Positions 45,521-55,224 of a DNA stretch of 64,000 nt are shown piece after piece. The DNA lies in the NCBI RefSeq assembly GCF_900187425.1, contig NZ_FYDJ01000003.1:212987-276986 (forward strand), written 5' to 3'. Both the position numbers and the translations under genes were made by a program. The DNA is from Pseudomonas sp. Irchel s3h14 (GTDB lineage Bacteria; Pseudomonadota; Gammaproteobacteria; Pseudomonadales; Pseudomonadaceae). Every line of letters starts with the position of its first letter. The first letter of the stretch is position 1. Below the pieces are notes generated by a model. It had not been told where the DNA came from and searched no databases. It saw only the letters and a list, made by a program, of their open reading frames with translations.

Positions 45521-46591
45521 TCACAGCAGCGGCGCCACCACCGGCTCTTTGCGCGGCCAGGCGTCCAGCACAGCCTTGAACAGGGTCGCCAGCGGAATCG
45601 CAAAGAACACACCCCAAAAGCCCCACAACCCTCCAAACAACAACACCGCGCAGATGATCGCCACCGGATGCAGATTGACCGCTTCCGAGAACAACAGCGG
45701 CACCAGCACGTTGCCATCCAGCGTCTGGATGATCCCGTAGACCGCCATCAAATAGATGAACTGATCGCTCCAGCCCCACTGGAACAGCGCAATCAGCATG
45801 ACCGGCACGGTCACCACCACTGCGCCGACGTAAGGCACCACCACCGACACGCCCACCAGTAATGCCAGCAGTGCCGCGTAGTTGAGGCCCAGAACAACGA
45901 AACCGATGTAGGTCACGCCACCGCAAATGAAAATCTCGATGACCTTGCCGCGAATGTAATTGGCGATCTGCCGGTTCATCTCATGAGCGACGCGGGTGAT
46001 CAGCGCTCGCTCACGGGGCAGGTAACCCCGCACCCACTGACCGATCATCTCCCGGTCCTTGAGAAAGAAAAACACCAGGATCGGCACCAGCACCAGGTAG
46101 ATCATGATGTTCACCAGCAACGGCAGACTTGACAGCGAGAACGTCAGCGCCCACTGACCGAACTTGCCGATCTCGCCCCGCGCCACTTCGATGGCCTGCA
46201 GCACCTGCTCGTCGGACACCAGATGCGGGTAGCGTTCAGGCAGCAGCAATAACAGCGACTGCCATTTGGCTAGCATGCCGGGTAATTCGTTGAACAGCGT
46301 GATCAGCTGATGCCAGAGCAACGGCACCACGACGATAATGAATACCAGTAAAACGCCCATGAACAAGGCGAAGACCAGCCCCACCGCCACCCCGCCCGGC
46401 ATGCGCAGGCGCTCTAGAGTGACGACCAAGCCTTGCATCAGATACGCCAGCACCATCCCGGCCAGCACCGGTGCGAGCATGCCGCCCAGCGTTAGCACGG
46501 CGGTAAACGCCAGAAACAGCAGGACCGCCAGCACCACGGCCTCTTCATCGGAGAAGTAGCGCTGAATCCAGTCGCGTAACACCTTGAACAT
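45521..46591 (-). CDS. AI-2E/PerM-family transporter
   Basis: This is a 356-residue inner-membrane protein with about eight helices. It has LAGMVLAYLMQGLVVTLERL and VSVVVPYVGAVVVTVPVMLIALFQWG, both typical of the AI-2E/PerM family. The substrate is unknown in pseudomonads. It is followed by the REP doublet and converges with bcp. Confidence 0.88.
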   Translation of the reverse strand: MFKVLRDWIQRYFSDEEAVVLAVLLFLAFTAVLTLGGMLAPVLAGMVLAYLMQGLVVTLERLRMPGGVAVGLVFALFMGVLLVFIIVVVPLLWHQLITLFNELPGMLAKWQSLLLLLPERYPHLVSDEQVLQAIEVARGEIGKFGQWALTFSLSSLPLLVNIMIYLVLVPILVFFFLKDREMIGQWVRGYLPRERALITRVAHEMNRQIANYIRGKVIEIFICGGVTYIGFVVLGLNYAALLALLVGVSVVVPYVGAVVVTVPVMLIALFQWGWSDQFIYLMAVYGIIQTLDGNVLVPLLFSEAVNLHPVAIICAVLLFGGLWGFWGVFFAIPLATLFKAVLDAWPRKEPVVAPLL

Positions 46592-46622
46592 CAATAATCC
46601 TTAGAAACGAACGCAGTAGAAT

Positions 46623-46862
46623 TCAGGCTTTTTTCAACCAATAGCGGTATACACCCGCTTCATCTTCTTCACGAAGCAGCGTATGACCCGCCAATCGGGC
46701 AAAGGTGCGGAAGTCGCGCTGCGAGCCCGCATCAGTGGCAATTACCTTCAGCACTGCGCCGCTGGCCAGTCGATTGAGTTCCATCTTGGCCTTGAGCAAC
46801 GGCAAGGGGCAGTTCAGGCCGCTGGCGTCGAGCTCGGCGTCATGGGCTACAGCGTCGGTCAT
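46623..46862 (-). CDS. tusA: TusA-family sulfurtransferase
   Basis: This 79-residue protein has the TusA motif LNCPLPLLKAKMELN, in which the cysteine is the persulfide carrier, and DAGSQRDFRTFARLAGHTLL. TusA relays sulfur for tRNA 2-thiouridine and molybdenum cofactor. It is co-oriented with perM, 31 bp apart. Confidence 0.9.
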   Translation of the reverse strand: MTDAVAHDAELDASGLNCPLPLLKAKMELNRLASGAVLKVIATDAGSQRDFRTFARLAGHTLLREEDEAGVYRYWLKKA

Positions 46863-46960
46863 TGCATCACTCCGGGGTCTGGTGGTCGAGTGGCTAGAAT
46901 ATCTGGTCCGAAGCGTAGTGTCCGGCTACAGTAAGGTCTTTGTCGACTAAGGCTTTGTGC

Positions 46961-48394
46961 ATGACTTTTTTGCGCCCTACCCTGCTGACGCTCGCTTGCC
47001 TGCTCGCCTCACCGGGCTTCGCCGACGACCTGCCGTCACTCGGCGACGCCAGTTCTGCCATCGTCTCGCCGCAACAGGAACATCAGTTGGGCCGTGCCTG
47101 GCTGGCGCTGTTGCGCAGCCAGGTTTCGCAACTCAACGATCCGCAGCTCAAGGACTACGTTGAATCCAGCGTCTACAGGCTGGTCGAGACCAGCCAGGTC
47201 AATGACCGGCGCCTGGAGTTCATCCTGATCAACAGCCCGCAACTCAACGCCTTCGCGGCACCAGGCGGCATTGTCGGGGTTAACGGCGGCTTGTTCCTCA
47301 ATGCCCAGACCGAAGGTGAATACGCCTCGGTACTCGCTCACGAATTGGCTCACTTGTCGCAGCGCCACTTCGCCCGTGGCGTCGAAGCCCAACAGCGCAT
47401 GCAGGTGCCGATGATGGCCGCGCTACTGGCCGGGATTGTGATTGCCGCAGCTGGCGCCGGCGACGCCGGGATCGCGGCCATTGCGGGCACGCAGGCGGCA
47501 GCCATTCAGGAACAGCGGCGTTTCTCTCGCCAGAACGAACAGGAAGCCGACCGCATCGGCATCCTCAATCTGGAAAAGGCTGGTTACGACCCGCGCTCGA
47601 TGCCGACCATGTTCGAGCGATTGGCGCGCCAATACCGCTTTGACGCCAAGCCACCGGAATTTCTGCTGACTCACCCGGTGACCGAGTCGCGGATCGCTGA
47701 CACGCGCAACCGCGCCGAACAGGCAAAACCCGGCGGCATCGAAGACACGATGCGTTATCAGCTGATTCGTGCACGGGTCCAGTTGATCTACGAAGAAACC
47801 CCAGGCCTGGGCGCCAAACGCTTTCGCGCCCAACTTGATGAAAACCCGAAAAATGATGTCGCTCGCTATGGCCTGGCCATCGCCCAGATCAAGGGCGGCC
47901 AGCTGAATGAGGCACGGGAAAACCTCAAGTTGCTGCTGGCCAAGTCGCCGAACGAGATCATCTACAACCTGGCGCAGGTCGATCTGGACATTACCAACAA
48001 TCGCCTGCCGGACGCCCAGTCCCGGGTTGACCGGATGTTGACGCAGTATCCCGGCAACTATCCGCTGAATTCTGTGCGTGTTGACCTGCTGCTCAAACAG
48101 AACCGTGCGCCCGACGCGGAAAAAGCACTGGAGAATCTGCTCAAGAGCCGTCCTGACGATCCAGACGTCTGGTACATGGTGGCCGAGACTCGCGGCCTGT
48201 CAGGCAACATCATCGGCCTGCATCAGGCCCGCGCCGAGTATTTCGCCCTGGTCGGGGATTACCGTCAGGCCATTCAGCAACTGGACTTCGCCAAGCGCAA
48301 GGCAGGCACCAACTTCCCGCTGTCATCGCGAATCGACGCACGGCAACGTGAGCTGATGGAACAGGAGCGCATGATCAAAGACATGATGGGCTGA
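46961..48394 (+). CDS. bepA: Beta-barrel assembly-enhancing M48 protease
   Basis: This 477-residue periplasmic protein has a signal peptide (ending SPGFA), an M48 zinc peptidase domain with VLAHELAHLSQRH (about residue 130) and EQEADRIG, and a C-terminal TPR region (about 290-470). BepA degrades misassembled barrels and helps LptD folding. ATG 46961 is chosen because it directly precedes the signal peptide; the frame opens upstream. Confidence 0.92.
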   Translation: MTFLRPTLLTLACLLASPGFADDLPSLGDASSAIVSPQQEHQLGRAWLALLRSQVSQLNDPQLKDYVESSVYRLVETSQVNDRRLEFILINSPQLNAFAAPGGIVGVNGGLFLNAQTEGEYASVLAHELAHLSQRHFARGVEAQQRMQVPMMAALLAGIVIAAAGAGDAGIAAIAGTQAAAIQEQRRFSRQNEQEADRIGILNLEKAGYDPRSMPTMFERLARQYRFDAKPPEFLLTHPVTESRIADTRNRAEQAKPGGIEDTMRYQLIRARVQLIYEETPGLGAKRFRAQLDENPKNDVARYGLAIAQIKGGQLNEARENLKLLLAKSPNEIIYNLAQVDLDITNNRLPDAQSRVDRMLTQYPGNYPLNSVRVDLLLKQNRAPDAEKALENLLKSRPDDPDVWYMVAETRGLSGNIIGLHQARAEYFALVGDYRQAIQQLDFAKRKAGTNFPLSSRIDARQRELMEQERMIKDMMG

Positions 48395-48421
48395 CGCTTG
48401 TCAGAAAAAATTTCAGACATA

Positions 48422-48450
48422 AAAAAACCGCCTCTTTCGAGGCGGTTTTT
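48422..48450. terminator. Bidirectional rho-independent terminator
   Basis: aaaaaaccgcctc and gaggcggtttttt form a stem with A/T tails on both sides, which works in either direction between the convergent bepA and mucD genes. Confidence 0.92.
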
Positions 48451-48469
48451 TATTCAGCCAACAACCGGA

Positions 48470-49897
48470 TTATTCAGCCAGTTTGAAGGTGATGAAGCTG
48501 GCGCGTCCTTGACGCAGAACCCGCATCGACACCGAGCGGTTCTTCGGCAGCGCCTTGGCGATATCCGTGAACTCCTTGGTGGAACCGATTGCCTGATTGT
48601 TCAGGTGAGTGATCACATCGCCTGGCTGCAGGCCAATCAGAGAAGCAGGACCGTCCTGGACTTCCTTGATGACGACGCCGCCTTTGAGGTCGTAGGTTTT
48701 CTTTTGTTCATCCGTCAGCTCGACCACGGAAACACCCAGCCGGTTGCTGCTGCGCTCAGTGGTAGATTTCGGCAGCGCATCCAGCTCTTTGCCTTCTTCC
48801 GGGATCGCGCCGACTGTCAGCTCGACATTCTTGCGTTTGCCTTCACGAATCACTTCCAGATCAGCTTTCGAGCCGGCCTTCAGCGCGCCCACCAGATGCG
48901 GCAGATCGGCGGACATGACGATCGGTTGGCCGTTCATGCTCAGGATCACGTCACCGACTTGCAGGCCACCCTTGGCTGCCGGGCCGTCATCCTGGATCTG
49001 AGCCACCAGCGCGCCGGCTGGCTTATCCAGACCGAACGACTCGGCCAGGTCCTTGTTCACTTCCTGAATCACCACACCCAACCAGCCACGGCTGACTTTG
49101 CCGCCGCTTTTGAGCTGATTGGAAACGTCCATGGCTACGTCGATAGGGATCGCGAACGACACGCCCATGAAGCCGCCGGAACGGGTGTAGATCTGCGAGT
49201 TGATGCCCACCACTTCACCGGCCAGGTTGAACAGCGGACCACCAGAGTTACCCGGGTTGATCGGCACGTCGGTCTGGATGAACGGCACATAGTTTTCGTT
49301 CGGCAGGCTGCGACCGATGGCGCTGACGATACCTTGGGTCACGGTATGGTCGAAACCGAATGGCGAGCCAATAGCCACGACCCACTGGCCGGCTTTCAAA
49401 TCCTGGGATTTTCCGAGTTTCAGGACCGGCAGATCCTTGCCTTCGATTTTCAACAGCGCTACGTCGGAACGTGGATCGGTGCCGATCAGCTTGGCTTTCA
49501 ATTCGCTGCGGTCAGCGAGGCGGACGAGGATTTCGTCTGCATCGGCAATCACATGGTTGTTGGTCAGGATGTAGCCATCAGGCGAGATGATGAAGCCCGA
49601 CCCCAGGGACTGGGCTTCGCGTTTACGATCGCCGCGTGGCGTACGCGGCTGTGGCGGCATACCGCGCTCGAAGAACTCGCGCAACATGGGCGGCAAGCCT
49701 TCAAGGTCGGGCATCTGCTCGTTCACTTTGCGGTCTGGCAGTTTCTGCGTGGTACTGATGTTCACCACCGCGGGCGAGGCCTGCTCGACCAACTGTGTGA
49801 AGTCCGGCAACTCGGCCGCCTGAACAGCGACCGCCTGACCAAGCACCAGCACGGTGGCAAAAATTGAGAGATAAGACTTCAAGCGTGGTATCGACAT
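48470..49897 (-). CDS. mucD: DegP/DegQ-type periplasmic serine protease MucD
   Basis: This 475-residue protein has a signal peptide (ending VAVQA), a trypsin-like domain with His in TNNHVIADAD, Asp in GTDPRSDVALL and Ser in NPGNSGGPL, then two PDZ domains (about 260-360 and 385-470). MucD degrades misfolded envelope proteins and limits AlgU activity. Compared with P. aeruginosa it follows mucB without an intervening mucC; the gap is 181 bp. Confidence 0.94.
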   Translation of the reverse strand: MSIPRLKSYLSIFATVLVLGQAVAVQAAELPDFTQLVEQASPAVVNISTTQKLPDRKVNEQMPDLEGLPPMLREFFERGMPPQPRTPRGDRKREAQSLGSGFIISPDGYILTNNHVIADADEILVRLADRSELKAKLIGTDPRSDVALLKIEGKDLPVLKLGKSQDLKAGQWVVAIGSPFGFDHTVTQGIVSAIGRSLPNENYVPFIQTDVPINPGNSGGPLFNLAGEVVGINSQIYTRSGGFMGVSFAIPIDVAMDVSNQLKSGGKVSRGWLGVVIQEVNKDLAESFGLDKPAGALVAQIQDDGPAAKGGLQVGDVILSMNGQPIVMSADLPHLVGALKAGSKADLEVIREGKRKNVELTVGAIPEEGKELDALPKSTTERSSNRLGVSVVELTDEQKKTYDLKGGVVIKEVQDGPASLIGLQPGDVITHLNNQAIGSTKEFTDIAKALPKNRSVSMRVLRQGRASFITFKLAE

Positions 49898-50078
49898 ACG
49901 GCTCCCGTTACGACGAGCATGGTTAAGCGATATGGAGCAAGGAACACCGGGAACGATACGCCGGTATTTTTGTTCCGGGAACAACAAACAAGGCCAGAGC
50001 CGAGGGGCTCTGACCTATAGAAAAAATCGGGGATATTTGCAAGTTGAAATGCTCACCAAACATTTCGATTTCAGCTCA

Positions 50079-51032
50079 CTACTTGGTTGCAGTGGCGTCG
50101 CTGCGCATGGATAGCGCAATCCGTTCAGCGGTGCCAATCGGAATCTCACCGACCACGGTCACCATCATCTCGCCTTGCGGGGTAGTCAAGCGTCGGGAAA
50201 CTGCAACGGTCGGCCCCAACTGGGTGCGAGTGTCAGTAATTGTTGCGCCATTCAACGGTTCAAGGAAAACCGAGAAACGGGCCAGACCATCGTCATACAT
50301 CAGACTGTTGACTTGGGTTTTGGTCTCTGGATCCTTGCGGGAGGTACTGCTGGTCAGCTCGAAACCAGGTGGTAACCAGTCCGAACGCCATACTTGCGCT
50401 GCCTTGATTGCAGAAGCCTTGTCGCTGTCGAGGGCAACCGTTTTGCAATCGGCGCCAGGCTGCAAGTCGCTGTCGGACGGACCATCGGTGGTAAGTTGTG
50501 TGAACTGGAATCGCTCCAGCAACTGCCCTTTTTCATTCAGAAGCAATGATTTGAGAGGCAGGCCGGTTTCTTTATCCAGATGCAATTCAAAACCGTAGCG
50601 GTGTTGATCGCGAGGTTTCAGTGAAACGATTACTGCCGGACGCCCGGCCACACGCGACTTGCCAATGACGGCAAGGTCATACCAATTCTTTAGCTTTTGT
50701 GGATCGAGTGCACGAGCTGCGGAGCTAGGAGTATCTCCAAGCCCTGCTATCAGAATGCCGCTGACGCATTGAGTACGCCCATCAATGCGCACGACTTCCT
50801 GTGCCGAGCCGTCGAGCTGGAGTAACCGCTCGCGGACCTTGCCATCCTGGACGCGGTGCCAGATGTTGTGGGTAGAAAAACTACCGTTACGCTCGTAGAC
50901 GAATGTACCGTGAAAGCTTTGCTGTTGCTCGGCTTGGCCCAGACGGGTCAACCAGTCCTGGGCTTCATCAGCATGGGCTGGAACAACAAACCAGCCACCG
51001 AGCAGAAGCGTAAGTAGAGGGATGGCGCGCAT
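50079..51032 (-). CDS. mucB: Periplasmic anti-sigma regulator MucB (RseB)
   Basis: This 317-residue protein has a signal peptide (ending AHA), a LolA-like domain (about 25-205) and a smaller C-terminal domain (about 215-310). It binds MucA in the periplasm and shields it from proteolysis, holding AlgU inactive until envelope stress. Motifs: SFHGTFVYERNGSFSTHNIWHRV and DWLPPGFELTSS. Confidence 0.93.
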   Translation of the reverse strand: MRAIPLLTLLLGGWFVVPAHADEAQDWLTRLGQAEQQQSFHGTFVYERNGSFSTHNIWHRVQDGKVRERLLQLDGSAQEVVRIDGRTQCVSGILIAGLGDTPSSAARALDPQKLKNWYDLAVIGKSRVAGRPAVIVSLKPRDQHRYGFELHLDKETGLPLKSLLLNEKGQLLERFQFTQLTTDGPSDSDLQPGADCKTVALDSDKASAIKAAQVWRSDWLPPGFELTSSTSRKDPETKTQVNSLMYDDGLARFSVFLEPLNGATITDTRTQLGPTVAVSRRLTTPQGEMMVTVVGEIPIGTAERIALSMRSDATATK

Positions 51033-51040
51033 GATCCTCC

Positions 51041-51628
51041 TTAACGGTTTTCCAGACTTGCTGCACGAGCGTAAGGCAGAGCGCTCTCAGTACCTTTCAG
51101 TGCAGCCTGTTGAGCATGTTGGCGCAAGTAGCCTGGTAGACGCTGATCGTGCCAGCCTGGCTGACCTTGCAATACGCCGTTGGCCATAGGGCCAGTGGCT
51201 TCCGAACTCTCATTGTAGCCTGCTAATACAGCTGGACCCTTGACCTGAGGAACGGCCAGACCTGGTTGACTGGATTGTTGAGCCAGTTCGACCCCAGCGA
51301 TCTCGTCCTGGTTATACAGACGAACACCAGCCAGTACGGCGAGGGTTACCGAAGCAGCGACCGCCAGACGACCCAGGCTGCGCCATGGACCACGGGTGGC
51401 TTTTGCAGGTACAGCTTCGTCAGCCAGCGCAGCAGAGACTGCCGCAGCGATATCCAGACGTGGAAGCAGCAAATCCTTGTGCATAACTGCCCGAGCGATT
51501 TGATAACGAGCCCAGGTATCACGGGTTTCAACATCGTCAAAGGCATTCAATACCCGACGCAATTCCAATTCGTCCGCTTCGTTATCCATCACTGCGGACA
51601 GCGATTCCTGCAGGGCTTCACGACTCAT
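51041..51628 (-). CDS. mucA: Anti-sigma factor MucA
   Basis: This 195-residue protein spans the inner membrane once (LAVAASVTLAVLAGVRLY, about 88-105). The N-terminal cytoplasmic region, MSREALQESLSAVMDNEADELELRRVL, binds AlgU, and the periplasmic tail binds MucB. The length is that of an intact protein; there is no mucA truncation. It lies 8 bp upstream of mucB. Confidence 0.94.
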   Translation of the reverse strand: MSREALQESLSAVMDNEADELELRRVLNAFDDVETRDTWARYQIARAVMHKDLLLPRLDIAAAVSAALADEAVPAKATRGPWRSLGRLAVAASVTLAVLAGVRLYNQDEIAGVELAQQSSQPGLAVPQVKGPAVLAGYNESSEATGPMANGVLQGQPGWHDQRLPGYLRQHAQQAALKGTESALPYARAASLENR

Positions 51629-51658
51629 GGCGTTCCTCTCTTGGCTGTCGCCGCTGTC

Positions 51659-52240
51659 TCAGTTTTCCTGCAACAACGGCTGCAGGGCTTTATCGATGGC
51701 TTCCCGAGCGCGGAAAATCCGGGAGCGCACGGTACCCACCGGACACTGCATGACGGCCGCAATGTCCTCGTAACTCAGACCATCGAATTCACGTAAAGTT
51801 AAAGCCGTACGCAAATCTTCTGGCAGTTGCTGAATGGTTCGATGGACGGTGCCTTCGATCTCATCCCGCAGCAAAGCACGTTCTGGCGACTCGAGATCCT
51901 TGAGGCCATGATCGCCATCGTAGAACTCTGCATCCTCGGAACTGACATCGCTATCCGGCGGCCGACGGCCGCGTGAAACCAGATAGTTTTTCGCCGTGTT
52001 GATGGCGATGCGGTAAAGCCACGTATAAAACGCGCTGTCTCCGCGAAAATTTCCAAGTGCACGGTATGCCTTGATAAAGGCTTCCTGCGCCACATCCTGG
52101 GCTTCATGGGTGTCGTGCACGAAACGCACGATCAACCCGAGAATTTTGTGCTGGTATTTCAGCACTAGCAGATCGAAAGCTCGCTTGTCGCCGCGCTGAA
52201 CGCGCTCGACCAGCTGCTGATCCTCTTCCTGGGTTAGCAT
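51659..52240 (-). CDS. algU: Extracytoplasmic sigma factor AlgU (RpoE)
   Basis: This 193-residue ECF sigma factor controls envelope stress and alginate genes. Region 2 is LLVLKYQHKILGLIVRFV to FYTWLYRIAINTAKNYL, and region 4 is LPEDLRTALTLREFDGLSYEDIAAVMQCPVGTVRSRIFRARE. ATG 52240 gives the usual MLTQEEDQQLVERVQRGDK start. It is followed by mucA in the operon; the promoter lies 60-86 bp upstream. Confidence 0.96.
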   Translation of the reverse strand: MLTQEEDQQLVERVQRGDKRAFDLLVLKYQHKILGLIVRFVHDTHEAQDVAQEAFIKAYRALGNFRGDSAFYTWLYRIAINTAKNYLVSRGRRPPDSDVSSEDAEFYDGDHGLKDLESPERALLRDEIEGTVHRTIQQLPEDLRTALTLREFDGLSYEDIAAVMQCPVGTVRSRIFRAREAIDKALQPLLQEN

Positions 52241-52299
52241 GAACACTCCTCGATAAGCTCGGAGGAGGCTTGCATAACTAAACAACCAGACTTGCAAAC

Positions 52300-52326
52300 A
52301 TAGACTCGGGCTTTTCGCAAAAGTTC
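52300..52326 (-). promoter_or_regulatory. AlgU-type promoter of algU
   Basis: The minus strand reads GAACTT at 52321-52326 (-35), a 16-nt spacer, and TCTAT at 52300-52304 (-10-like), matching the AlgU/sigma-E form GAACTT-N16-TCnnA. This indicates autoregulation of the algU operon, as known in other pseudomonads. Confidence 0.75.
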
Positions 52327-52799
52327 TCCCCCTCCAAGCAAGTTTCCTGCGGGCTCTGATTTGGCACGCACGAAAAGCGCAGCGCGGGTCAACCCGGCTG
52401 CGCGAATAATCTTGTCATCGGATTCGCCGGCAAGGATCAAATCACAGATCCCGCGTTGAAGCCGACACTGTCCCTTGAATCAGGCAACGGTCTATTGATC
52501 TTGGGCCTTTGGCAAAAGTTCCAAATATTTATAGCTGCGCAAGACCGACATTGTGCAACCGTGAATAGAAAAAGACTGTTAAATCGTTGATACAGTCGTC
52601 TTGTCGCCGAACCGACCGAAAAACCATCCGACGAAGCGTCAGGTATTTTCCGTCACAGTAGTTTCACAATGCCATGTGTGCTCGGCTATTGTGCCGCTCC
52701 CCCCCTCTATATACTAGTGGGCTGTGTGGCTGTCTTGACTCGCCGATCCAGGTGTCTTGCGCCAACCCCGACCCGGGTCGCTTTGAGCGGAATCCTGAA
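52327..52799. other. Divergent promoter region between algU and nadB
   Basis: About 470 bp without a gene. It must hold the nadB promoter and any second algU promoters. The nadB frame stays open back to 52674, but the conserved enzyme begins at 52800. I recognise no RNA gene here. Confidence 0.5.
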
Positions 52800-54416
52800 A
52801 TGAGCCAACAGTTTCAACATGATGTTCTGGTCATTGGCAGCGGCGCTGCCGGTTTGAGCCTTGCGCTGACCTTGCCCGGTCATTTGCGCATCGCCGTACT
52901 GAGCAAAGGCGACCTCGCCAATGGCTCGACGTTCTGGGCCCAGGGTGGCGTCGCTGCCGTCCTGGATGACACCGACACCGTTGAATCACATGTCGATGAC
53001 ACCCTCAATGCCGGCGGCGGCCTGTGCCACGAAGACGCTGTGCGCTTTACCGTTGAGCACAGTAAAGAGGCGATTCAATGGCTGATCGACCAAGGTGTGC
53101 CTTTCACCCGCGATGAACAGTCCGGCACCGAAGATGGCGGATTCGAGTTCCACCTGACCCGCGAAGGCGGTCACAGCCATCGGCGCATCATCCATGCCGC
53201 CGATGCCACGGGCGCAGCGATTTTCAGAACCTTGCTCGACAAGGCCAGGCAACGACCGAACATCGAACTGCTGGAACAGCGGGTCGCGGTCGACCTGATC
53301 ACCGAAAAGCGCCTGGGCCTTGAAGGTGATCGCTGCCTCGGCGCCTACGTCCTCAATCGCGGGACCGGTGAAGTCGACACCTACGCCGCTCGCTTTGTGA
53401 TCCTCGCATCCGGCGGCGCGGCAAAGGTCTATCTCTATACCAGTAACCCCGACGGCGCCTGCGGTGATGGCATTGCCATGGCCTGGCGTTCGGGCTGCCG
53501 GGTGGCGAATCTGGAATTCAACCAGTTCCACCCCACGTGCCTGTATCACCCGCAAGCCAAGAGTTTCCTGATCACCGAAGCCCTGCGCGGCGAAGGCGCA
53601 CACCTGAAGCTGCCCAACGGCGAACGCTTCATGCAACGCTTCGACCCTCGCGCCGAGCTGGCCCCGCGCGACATCGTCGCCCGGGCCATCGACCATGAAA
53701 TGAAGCGCTTGGGCGTCGATTGCGTCTATCTGGACATCAGCCACAAGCCGGAAGCGTTCATCAAGACTCACTTCCCGACGGTGTACGAACGCTGCCTCGA
53801 ATTCTCCATCGACATCACCAAGCAACCGATTCCGGTGGTTCCGGCGGCGCACTACACGTGCGGCGGCGTGATGGTCGATCAACAGGGTCGTACCGACGTG
53901 CCGGGGCTATATGCCATTGGCGAAACCAGCTTCACCGGCCTGCACGGCGCCAACCGCATGGCCAGCAACTCGTTACTCGAGTGTTTCGTTTACGCGCGCT
54001 CGGCGGCGGCGGACATTCTTGAACAACTGCCGCAGGTTTCGATTCCGATCGCCCTGCCCGTCTGGGATGCGAGCCAGGTCACCGATTCCGACGAAGACGT
54101 GATCATTGCGCACAACTGGGACGAACTGCGGCGATTCATGTGGGACTACGTCGGCATTGTGCGCACCAACAAGCGCTTGCAACGGGCACAGCACCGCGTG
54201 CGTCTGTTGCTGGATGAAATCGACGAGTTCTATAGCAACTACAAGGTCAGTCGGGATTTGATCGAGCTGCGCAACCTGGCCCAAGTGGCCGAGCTGATGA
54301 TCCAGTCAGCCATGGAACGCAAGGAAAGTCGCGGCCTGCATTACACCCTCGACTATCCGAACATGCTGCCGGTTGCCCTGGACACTATTCTGGTGCCGCC
54401 CACCTACGTCGACTGA
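52800..54416 (+). CDS. nadB: L-aspartate oxidase
   Basis: This 538-residue flavoprotein oxidises L-aspartate to iminoaspartate, the first step of NAD synthesis. The FAD-binding start is [16 protein letters not shown] (about 8-23). Active-site segments are [29 protein letters not shown] and [13 protein letters not shown] chose ATG 52800 because the family begins at [13 protein letters not shown]. It is divergent from algU. Confidence 0.95.
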   Translation: MSQQFQHDVLVIGSGAAGLSLALTLPGHLRIAVLSKGDLANGSTFWAQGGVAAVLDDTDTVESHVDDTLNAGGGLCHEDAVRFTVEHSKEAIQWLIDQGVPFTRDEQSGTEDGGFEFHLTREGGHSHRRIIHAADATGAAIFRTLLDKARQRPNIELLEQRVAVDLITEKRLGLEGDRCLGAYVLNRGTGEVDTYAARFVILASGGAAKVYLYTSNPDGACGDGIAMAWRSGCRVANLEFNQFHPTCLYHPQAKSFLITEALRGEGAHLKLPNGERFMQRFDPRAELAPRDIVARAIDHEMKRLGVDCVYLDISHKPEAFIKTHFPTVYERCLEFSIDITKQPIPVVPAAHYTCGGVMVDQQGRTDVPGLYAIGETSFTGLHGANRMASNSLLECFVYARSAAADILEQLPQVSIPIALPVWDASQVTDSDEDVIIAHNWDELRRFMWDYVGIVRTNKRLQRAQHRVRLLLDEIDEFYSNYKVSRDLIELRNLAQVAELMIQSAMERKESRGLHYTLDYPNMLPVALDTILVPPTYVD

Positions 54417-54837
54417 ACGTGAGCCGAACCCGCAGGCGCCGGTGCAGATCCGTCGCCTGCGAGTCGCGGGGAACGCAGATTGATCTGACCCGCCGCTCGT
54501 CTCGCAGTCGAAAACGCAAAACAACGAGCAAAGGTAGCGCCAGGCTGTCCGGTCGTAGCTGCACCGATTGCCAACCCTCCTCCTGATTCCACAACTGCCA
54601 GCCATCGGCATTGCGACGCAAGCCGCGAAATGCCCTTGGGTGTGTCAGCAGAATCTGTCGCGGTAACGCCCAAGCGCCGTGAGCCAGACAGCAAAAAGCG
54701 CCGAGCAGACTGGCCCAGACCGGTATAGAGAGAAGGCACAGCGAACCCAGCGCGAACAGCTGGGCCAGAAGATACGCCGCCAGCAATTGCCGCGAGGCAT
54801 GCCAGCGGCATTCGAACGCATTACTTGGGCTGGACAC
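54385..54837 (-). CDS. ygfX: YgfX-family membrane protein (CptA)
   Basis: This 150-residue protein has two membrane helices ([24 protein letters not shown] and [15 protein letters not shown], about 17-55). It matches YgfX (CptA), a partner of SdhE/YgfY in enteric bacteria, once proposed as a toxin acting on the cytoskeleton. The start overlaps the sdhE stop by 17 bp. The 3' end overlaps nadB on the other strand by 32 bp. Confidence 0.82.
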   Translation of the reverse strand: MSSPSNAFECRWHASRQLLAAYLLAQLFALGSLCLLSIPVWASLLGAFCCLAHGAWALPRQILLTHPRAFRGLRRNADGWQLWNQEEGWQSVQLRPDSLALPLLVVLRFRLRDERRVRSICVPRDSQATDLHRRLRVRLTFSRRRWAAPE

Positions 54838-55075
54838 GATCCAGAATCATGCGAACCATGCGCTGAAGCTCCGGATCTTCCGATTCGGCGCGTTCCATGA
54901 ACCAGCCGAACATGTCCTGATCTTCGCATTCGAGCAGCTTGCGGTAGCAATCGCGGTCGACATCATTGAGGTGCGGATAGACCTCTTTCACGAACGGTAC
55001 CAGCAACACGTCAAGCTCAAGCATGCCGCGGCGGCTGTGCCAGTAGAGGCGATTCAGTTCAACATCTTCGACCAT
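54821..55075 (-). CDS. sdhE: Succinate dehydrogenase flavinylation factor
   Basis: This 84-residue protein has the RGM motif of SdhE ([19 protein letters not shown]), needed to attach FAD to SdhA. It is followed by ygfX with overlap, the usual order. ATG 55075 begins [12 protein letters not shown]; a longer in-frame start would lie beyond the gap to ygfZ. Confidence 0.92.
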   Translation of the reverse strand: MVEDVELNRLYWHSRRGMLELDVLLVPFVKEVYPHLNDVDRDCYRKLLECEDQDMFGWFMERAESEDPELQRMVRMILDRVQPK

Positions 55076-55224
55076 GGAGCGCTCCTCAAATAGGCGGCAA
55101 GTATACAGCCCCAGGCACAGTCGAACACTCGGCTTTGGTCGGCCACCAACGATCCTTTGTGAACTACCCATTTCGAGAGCGCACCCTTATGATGTCCCCC
55201 AGACTCTTTACCCTGCGATGACCC

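Noticed and set aside
48398-49867. 489-codon open frame antisense to mucD
   Set aside because: A mirror of the high-GC third positions of mucD; the product has no recognisable domain.
49898-50078. A hidden mucC between mucB and mucD
   Set aside because: Only 181 bp is available and no frame encodes a MucC-like membrane protein.
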